Under the pieces are notes generated by a model. The model was not told where the DNA came from, did not search any database, and saw only the letters and a program-made list of their open reading frames with translations. A program made the translations under genes and the position numbers. Shown piece after piece: positions 25,190 through 29,128 of a DNA stretch of 29,128 nt. This stretch comes from CAYNNP01 sp964398215 (GTDB taxonomy: Bacteria > Planctomycetota > Planctomycetia > Pirellulales > Pirellulaceae). How positions within the stretch are numbered: position 1 is the stretch's first letter; every line of letters starts with the position of its first letter. Where the stretch lies: contig CAYNNP010000055.1 of NCBI GenBank assembly GCA_964398215.1, positions 1 through 29,128 of the forward strand, given 5' to 3'.

Positions 25190-27364
25190 TTACTTCTCTT
25201 CGCGCAAACTGCGGTAGAAGCTCTGTGATTCTGGATGAAACGCCAGTCCCTGCCACTCGGCAGCGCGCTCTGAAGGAATCAATCCATCGATGACGTACGG
25301 CGTTTCATAAAGAGTTGTGAGTGCCGCGCGAATCAGTTCACCTGGAGCATCGTAACGTGAAGCCAAAAATGCTGTTGTGCCCACCGTAGCAACTCCTTCG
25401 CTGGGCAGAACCGTACCAGGATAGTCGCTGGCTTCAATCGTCATTGGAAGCAAAATGGGATGCCCTAAAGCAACCTTGACGGATTCCTGAATGGGAATGA
25501 TTTTCCACTCCTCGCTCCGAAGCAGCTTTAGAATCAGGTCACTTCCGCGGCCAATGCAGATCACCGCAGCTTGTGGGGCCTCTGGCTGACCCAGGTCTTC
25601 CCAAGGAATCACTTCGCGGATGATCGCATCTTTGTCTAGCTGCATCGAATTGAACACCAGTTCTGCTGTTCGCTTGGAACCGCTGCCCGCAGGCCCAACG
25701 GCCACACGTTTGCCATTCAGATCCGCAATTGAATTGATGTCGGAATCTGTTCTCGCCATCACATGAACCGCTTCATAGAACAGTGGGGCTACGACACAAA
25801 GCTGGTCGCTGGCAACGACCGATGCCTCGACAGGAGCTAAATCGACTTCGCCGCTGATCAACCGGTCTCGATTGTCCAATGATCCGTTACTAGGGAATAT
25901 CTGGGTGATGACTGGATTGTCTTTTCCAAGCCTGCGTGCGAACGATCGCGAGAACCGATTGTAAATTCCGTCAGTAACACCACCGCCTATTTCGATACTG
26001 GTTGGCATCGCCTGCGAATAGTGCTTTTTCCATACCGTATAACCGACGAAAACCAGCGGAAGCGTCAACAAAACTAGCAATCCGAGGGCTTGGACACGCA
26101 GATGGGCCGTCGAAGTCTCCAAGACACGTTTGCCCATCAGTGCGCCGATGATGGGAACGCCTTCCATCCAATGCCAAGTCTTGATGGCAGCTGAACGCGG
26201 CCGCGCGGAAATAGGGCGTCCTTCCATGAAGGCGTTCAGTTCTTGGGCTAAATCATGTGCGGTTTGGTACCTCTTTTCAGGCTTCTTTTCCAAGCACTTG
26301 GCAACGATCGTCTCCAAATCGATGGGAACACCAGGACGAATCGATCGCATCGGAGGCGGTGGATTGTGGACGACTTGCATCAAAGTCTGCATCACCGAAT
26401 CGGCGACGATTGGCGGGCGTCCTGTCACACAGGCAAACAGAATTGCGCCCATTGAATACACGTCACTCTGCTTGCACGCGCGGTCGCTATGCCCTCCAGC
26501 CTGTTCGGGGGCCATGTAGTGTGGCGTACCAATCGCAGCGCCACTGCCAGTCACGCTACTATCGGCATCCAAGTTCTTGGCGAGCCCAAAATCAGTGATA
26601 TGCACCCGATCACTGTTATCGATCAAGACGTTTGCGGGTTTGACGTCTCGGTGCAAAACGTCTTTTTGGTGCGCATGATCGATTGCCAAGGCAACATCAC
26701 GAACGTAGCGAGCAGCATCTTGAATATCCAATTGCCCGTCGTTGATCACCCGCTGCAAATCCGTTCCTTCGATGAATTCCATCGAAAAGAAATGGTGGCC
26801 CTTGCGCTGTCCAAACTGGTGAACAGAAACGATCCCGGGGTGGTGCAATCTCGCTGCGGCTTGCGCTTCAGTGTAAAAGCGACGAACTTCAGCCTCGCCA
26901 GCCAACATCCCGCTGCGAATCATCTTTACCGCAACGTAGCGGTCCAGGTAATGCTGTTTGGCAAGATAAACGACTCCCATCCCGCCACGACCAATCACCT
27001 CTTGTAGTACATAGTCGCCAATGTCGTAGGGAAGGGTTGGGCCCGGATCATCCTTGCCTCGATTGGGCATCGGTAAAGTGATCGCGGGGTCGCCACCGGA
27101 GTCTTGTCCGCCAACGTTGTCGCCAATCGTATCGGCGCCTGGTGCAGTGGTTTGTAATCCAGCATCGTCTTGGACCCGTACGCCACTCATCGTCATTCGT
27201 CCAACGATCATGTCGGCCGCGTCGATTAGCTCGCGCAGTTCGTTGGCGATGTCAGGAAATTTTTCAAGAAATTCTTCTCGGCTGCATTCACCTGTATCGC
27301 AGGCATGCAGATAAGCCGCGAAGGCTTGGTCAACAGGATCGTCATGAGGAGTTTTCTCTACCAT
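25190..27364 (-). CDS. Receptor Ser/Thr kinase fused to TAXI/NMT1-like binding domain
   Basis: A 724-residue transmembrane protein. Residues ~10-55 form a small helical N-terminal module common in planctomycete kinases. The Hanks kinase domain is at ~117-385: GRGGMG loop (125-130), K147, HRDVKPANVL with D240, DFG with D258, and APEQ. These residues indicate an active RD-type kinase. One transmembrane helix is at ~424-443. The C-terminal ~270 residues (455-718) resemble TAXI-family TRAP solute-binding proteins (NMT1_3): IEIGGGVTDGIYNRF, SGEVDLAPVEAS, VAPLFYEAVHVMA, IADLNGKRVAVGPAGSGSKR. Such domains bind small organic acids or amino acids in the periplasm. The protein is thus a predicted one-component receptor that transmits ligand binding to cytoplasmic phosphorylation. 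No TRAP permease gene is nearby. The ECF sigma gene lies 115 bp upstream on the same strand. Confidence 0.9.
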   Translation of the reverse strand: MVEKTPHDDPVDQAFAAYLHACDTGECSREEFLEKFPDIANELRELIDAADMIVGRMTMSGVRVQDDAGLQTTAPGADTIGDNVGGQDSGGDPAITLPMPNRGKDDPGPTLPYDIGDYVLQEVIGRGGMGVVYLAKQHYLDRYVAVKMIRSGMLAGEAEVRRFYTEAQAAARLHHPGIVSVHQFGQRKGHHFFSMEFIEGTDLQRVINDGQLDIQDAARYVRDVALAIDHAHQKDVLHRDVKPANVLIDNSDRVHITDFGLAKNLDADSSVTGSGAAIGTPHYMAPEQAGGHSDRACKQSDVYSMGAILFACVTGRPPIVADSVMQTLMQVVHNPPPPMRSIRPGVPIDLETIVAKCLEKKPEKRYQTAHDLAQELNAFMEGRPISARPRSAAIKTWHWMEGVPIIGALMGKRVLETSTAHLRVQALGLLVLLTLPLVFVGYTVWKKHYSQAMPTSIEIGGGVTDGIYNRFSRSFARRLGKDNPVITQIFPSNGSLDNRDRLISGEVDLAPVEASVVASDQLCVVAPLFYEAVHVMARTDSDINSIADLNGKRVAVGPAGSGSKRTAELVFNSMQLDKDAIIREVIPWEDLGQPEAPQAAVICIGRGSDLILKLLRSEEWKIIPIQESVKVALGHPILLPMTIEASDYPGTVLPSEGVATVGTTAFLASRYDAPGELIRAALTTLYETPYVIDGLIPSERAAEWQGLAFHPESQSFYRSLREEK

Positions 27365-27479
27365 CGCCCCACTCGTTGCCGAAAATGACGATCCTGTTCC
27401 GATAAAGGCTTCACCATAGCAAAGGCCAATAGGAACGCACGCAAGGGCGCGCCAAACGGCTTGGATTGCAGAATGTTAT

Positions 27480-28097
27480 TCAAAGCCATGGACATGATTT
27501 CGTATCCATGGTCGCGCGAAGTTTTTGAAGTCCGCGTTTTAGCAGCCCGGCGACTGCGGTATCGCTTTTGCCCATCCGTTCCACGATATCAGCAAGCGGC
27601 AGACCTTCCATGTACCTCAACCGGATCGCTTCTGCCTGTGTTTCTGGCAATTGGTGCAAGGCCGTGAACAGTGCGATCACCGCTTCTTCACGTATCGCGA
27701 CGCCACTTGGGCTGGTAGTGCTGCCGGGCAATTGTTGGATCCAGGCTCCGCTGACCGAATCGCCTCCTGGTCTGGGCGCCATATTGACTTCGCGCTTCAG
27801 CGAACGTTTCTGCGTCGTTATATGCCGCGTCACGGCGGTTGCAATGTTATTTTTCAGCATCCCGCGCAGCCAACCCGCGAACTCCGCGGGAGTGTTGCCT
27901 CGAAATGCATTCAAATCTCGCTGAGCTTCAAAAAACGTCTGCTGAACGATGTCGGAGGGGTCAACTCGTCGGCGCAATCGTTCAGACAAATAGCGATGCG
28001 CTAGCATCAAGAGGTACCCCTGATACTGTGCAAGCAATCTACCAAACGCTTCGTTGTTGCCTTTCTTGGACGCCACAACAAGTTGTGCCGTCGACAT
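27480..28097 (-). CDS. ECF-type RNA polymerase sigma factor, kinase-linked
   Basis: A 205-residue sigma factor. The ATG at 28097 is preferred, with GAAGG 4 nt upstream; the open frame extends to a TTG at 28130. Region 2 (residues ~7-85) includes FGRLLAQYQGYLLMLAHRYL and VDPSDIVQQTFFEAQRDL, the core-binding and -10-recognition part. A linker of ~50 residues is Pro/Gly/Ser-rich. Region 4 (~140-200) has LPETQAEAIRLRYMEGLPLADI and a helix-turn-helix for the -35 element. Planctomycetes are known for ECF factors encoded beside Ser/Thr kinases. Here the kinase gene follows directly, so phosphorylation of this sigma factor or of its partner is a reasonable inference. No anti-sigma gene is visible. 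The sequence reads as ECF but has the longer linker typical of planctomycete groups. Confidence 0.9.
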   Translation of the reverse strand: MSTAQLVVASKKGNNEAFGRLLAQYQGYLLMLAHRYLSERLRRRVDPSDIVQQTFFEAQRDLNAFRGNTPAEFAGWLRGMLKNNIATAVTRHITTQKRSLKREVNMAPRPGGDSVSGAWIQQLPGSTTSPSGVAIREEAVIALFTALHQLPETQAEAIRLRYMEGLPLADIVERMGKSDTAVAGLLKRGLQKLRATMDTKSCPWL

Positions 28098-28182
28098 GTC
28101 GCCTTCCACGATTTTTTGATTCGCCTTCAAGTAATCGGTTATTCATGAACCAAGTCCACACGATACAATCTACTCGATGACC

Positions 28183-28197
28183 CGCTCAAGTTGAGCG
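28183..28197. promoter_or_regulatory. Perfect palindrome midway between divergent genes (candidate operator)
   Basis: CGCTCAA and TTGAGCG flank a single central G at 28190. The centre is 93 nt from the sigma-factor ATG (28097) and 94 nt from the thioredoxin-like lipoprotein ATG (28284). The position and exact symmetry suggest a dimeric regulator site acting on both divergent genes, though no regulator is identified. As an RNA it would not form a hairpin, because the loop would be one base. Confidence 0.35.
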
Positions 28198-28283
28198 ATT
28201 TCCACCCAAGTTGCTTTTGATGCGAGAACTTTCGCAAAGCCACTTTCCAGGTTTTCCTCGTTACCAGCAAGAGACATCATCCC

Positions 28284-28994
28284 ATGGATTCGAATTGGAC
28301 CCACATTTACGGAAAAATCGCCCTCGTTTGCTTCGCGGCTAGCTTGACGCTGGGCTGCGGTAAAAAAATGGACAAAAAGGACGAAGCTTCCGGGACAATT
28401 GCAACCGCTAATGCTCCAGACACTTCTGATGACCCTGCGCCAGGCGGATTGGAGATGCCCAAGGGTGATGTAGAAAGTCCCACGCCCAAGGAATCCAAGG
28501 GCGGCGGGATGGAAATGCCTGAACAGTCCAGCTCTGCAACTCCCATAAAAATTCAGTATGCGACACTAGAAGAAGTCCAAAAGTTTGCATCAACTACGGG
28601 CAAAATCACAGTCCTTGACGTTTGGTCGACGTCATGTGCGCCTTGTCGCAAAGAATTCCCAGGGCTCGTAAAACTAAACCAGGAACAATCTGAAAAGGTT
28701 CAATGCGTGTCTTTAGATGTTGACTACTACGGTGGCAAAAGTAAGCCACCGGAAACGTATGAGAAAGCAGTGGTTGAATTCCTGACGTCAGTGAACGCTC
28801 AATTCCCCAACTATCTTTGCAAGACTCCCAGTGAAGAAGTTTATGCAGGTTTGGAAATCGCCTCCATTCCCAGCGTTCTAATTTACGACGCCAACGGCAA
28901 ACTGATCAAAAAGTTCGTGGACGCAGGTGACTCCGCTGGATTCACCTACGAAAAGGACGTCGTGCCGTTTGTAAACGGAATCATCAGCCCTTAG
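28284..28994 (+). CDS. Thioredoxin-fold (TlpA-like) lipoprotein
   Basis: A 236-residue exported protein. The signal peptide ends in SLTLGC with Cys25 as the likely lipidated residue; the -3 position is Thr rather than Leu/Val/Ile, so the lipobox is imperfect. A low-complexity stretch (~26-85) holds two GG-[LM]-EMP units (GGLEMP and GGMEMP). The thioredoxin-like domain (~88-235) has the redox motif CAPC at 117-120 in DVWSTSCAPCRKEFPGL, and a probable cis-Pro loop in ASIPSVLIYD. This fits a TlpA/ResA-like periplasmic thiol-disulfide reductant, for example in cytochrome c maturation. The tetrahaem cytochrome in this window is a possible client, but that is inference. It is divergent from the ECF sigma gene. 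Confidence 0.87.
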   Translation: MDSNWTHIYGKIALVCFAASLTLGCGKKMDKKDEASGTIATANAPDTSDDPAPGGLEMPKGDVESPTPKESKGGGMEMPEQSSSATPIKIQYATLEEVQKFASTTGKITVLDVWSTSCAPCRKEFPGLVKLNQEQSEKVQCVSLDVDYYGGKSKPPETYEKAVVEFLTSVNAQFPNYLCKTPSEEVYAGLEIASIPSVLIYDANGKLIKKFVDAGDSAGFTYEKDVVPFVNGIISP

Positions 28995-29035
28995 TGCAGC
29001 GTCACAGCTTAAATTTTGGATCGCGCCCATAGTAG

Positions 29036-29086
29036 CTCGACTCTCCGAGTCGAGGATTCACGGCTGGGAGTACCGCCATCAGGCGG
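29036..29086. repeat. Palindromic intergenic repeat element
   Basis: An 8-bp perfect stem CTCGACTC (29036-29043) and GAGTCGAG (29047-29054) with a 3-nt TCC loop is followed by CCGCC (29073-29077) and GGCGG (29082-29086) with a 4-nt loop. The first palindrome and its flank (AGTAGCTCGACTCTCCGAGTCGAGG) look like a dispersed repeat that I recall from Rhodopirellula-type genomes. It lies 41 bp after the lipoprotein stop and could also act as a terminator or 3'-end stabiliser. Confidence 0.5.
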
Positions 29087-29128
29087 AATTTCCGGCTAAT
29101 CCCGCCGGTTCTACGAACTAAAAAAACG

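Overview
The window looks like a chromosomal piece of a planctomycete, most likely a Pirellulaceae (Rhodopirellula-like) bacterium. The evidence is the combination of families: a DUF1559 prepilin-like protein, a lipoprotein with two DUF1080 domains, a PQQ-type beta-propeller protein, a small membrane protein beginning MTNPYAPP, an ECF sigma factor beside a Hanks-type Ser/Thr kinase, and a palindromic intergenic repeat of a kind I associate with Rhodopirellula genomes. Several genes start with GTG or TTG. No rRNA, tRNA, CRISPR array, prophage or insertion sequence was seen. One 100-N assembly gap (19585-19684) interrupts a gene.

Layout. (1) 215-4082, plus strand: beta-propeller protein, small membrane protein, DUF2306 membrane protein and DUF1559 prepilin-like protein; the last two overlap by 4 nt. 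(2) 4083-10366, minus strand: a MazG-like protein, a 746-residue membrane protein and an ABC ATPase form a tight run. They are followed by a long coiled-coil protein with an N-terminal GYF_2-like domain and a C-terminal SUFU domain. (3) 10698-13929, plus strand: sulfotransferase, DUF1080 lipoprotein and hemerythrin-like protein. (4) 13939-19809, minus strand: an MMPL/RND exporter preceded by a protein built of repeated secretin N-domain modules but lacking the secretin barrel. (5) 19958-24945, minus strand: a CHASE4 histidine kinase overlapping a REC-GGDEF-EAL response regulator by 4 nt, then a secreted tetrahaem cytochrome c. (6) 25190-28097, minus strand: ECF sigma factor and a receptor Ser/Thr kinase whose extracytoplasmic half resembles TAXI/NMT1 substrate-binding proteins. 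(7) 28284-28994, plus strand: a thioredoxin-fold lipoprotein divergent from the sigma factor, with a perfect palindrome almost exactly midway between the two starts.

The window is rich in envelope and signalling functions. One two-component pair should control c-di-GMP, and a second module (sigma factor plus ligand-sensing kinase) could couple a periplasmic ligand to phosphorylation and transcription. The most unusual architectures are the kinase-TAXI fusion, the GYF_2/coiled-coil/SUFU protein and the barrel-less multi-module secretin-like protein. I saw no obvious defence or mobile system.
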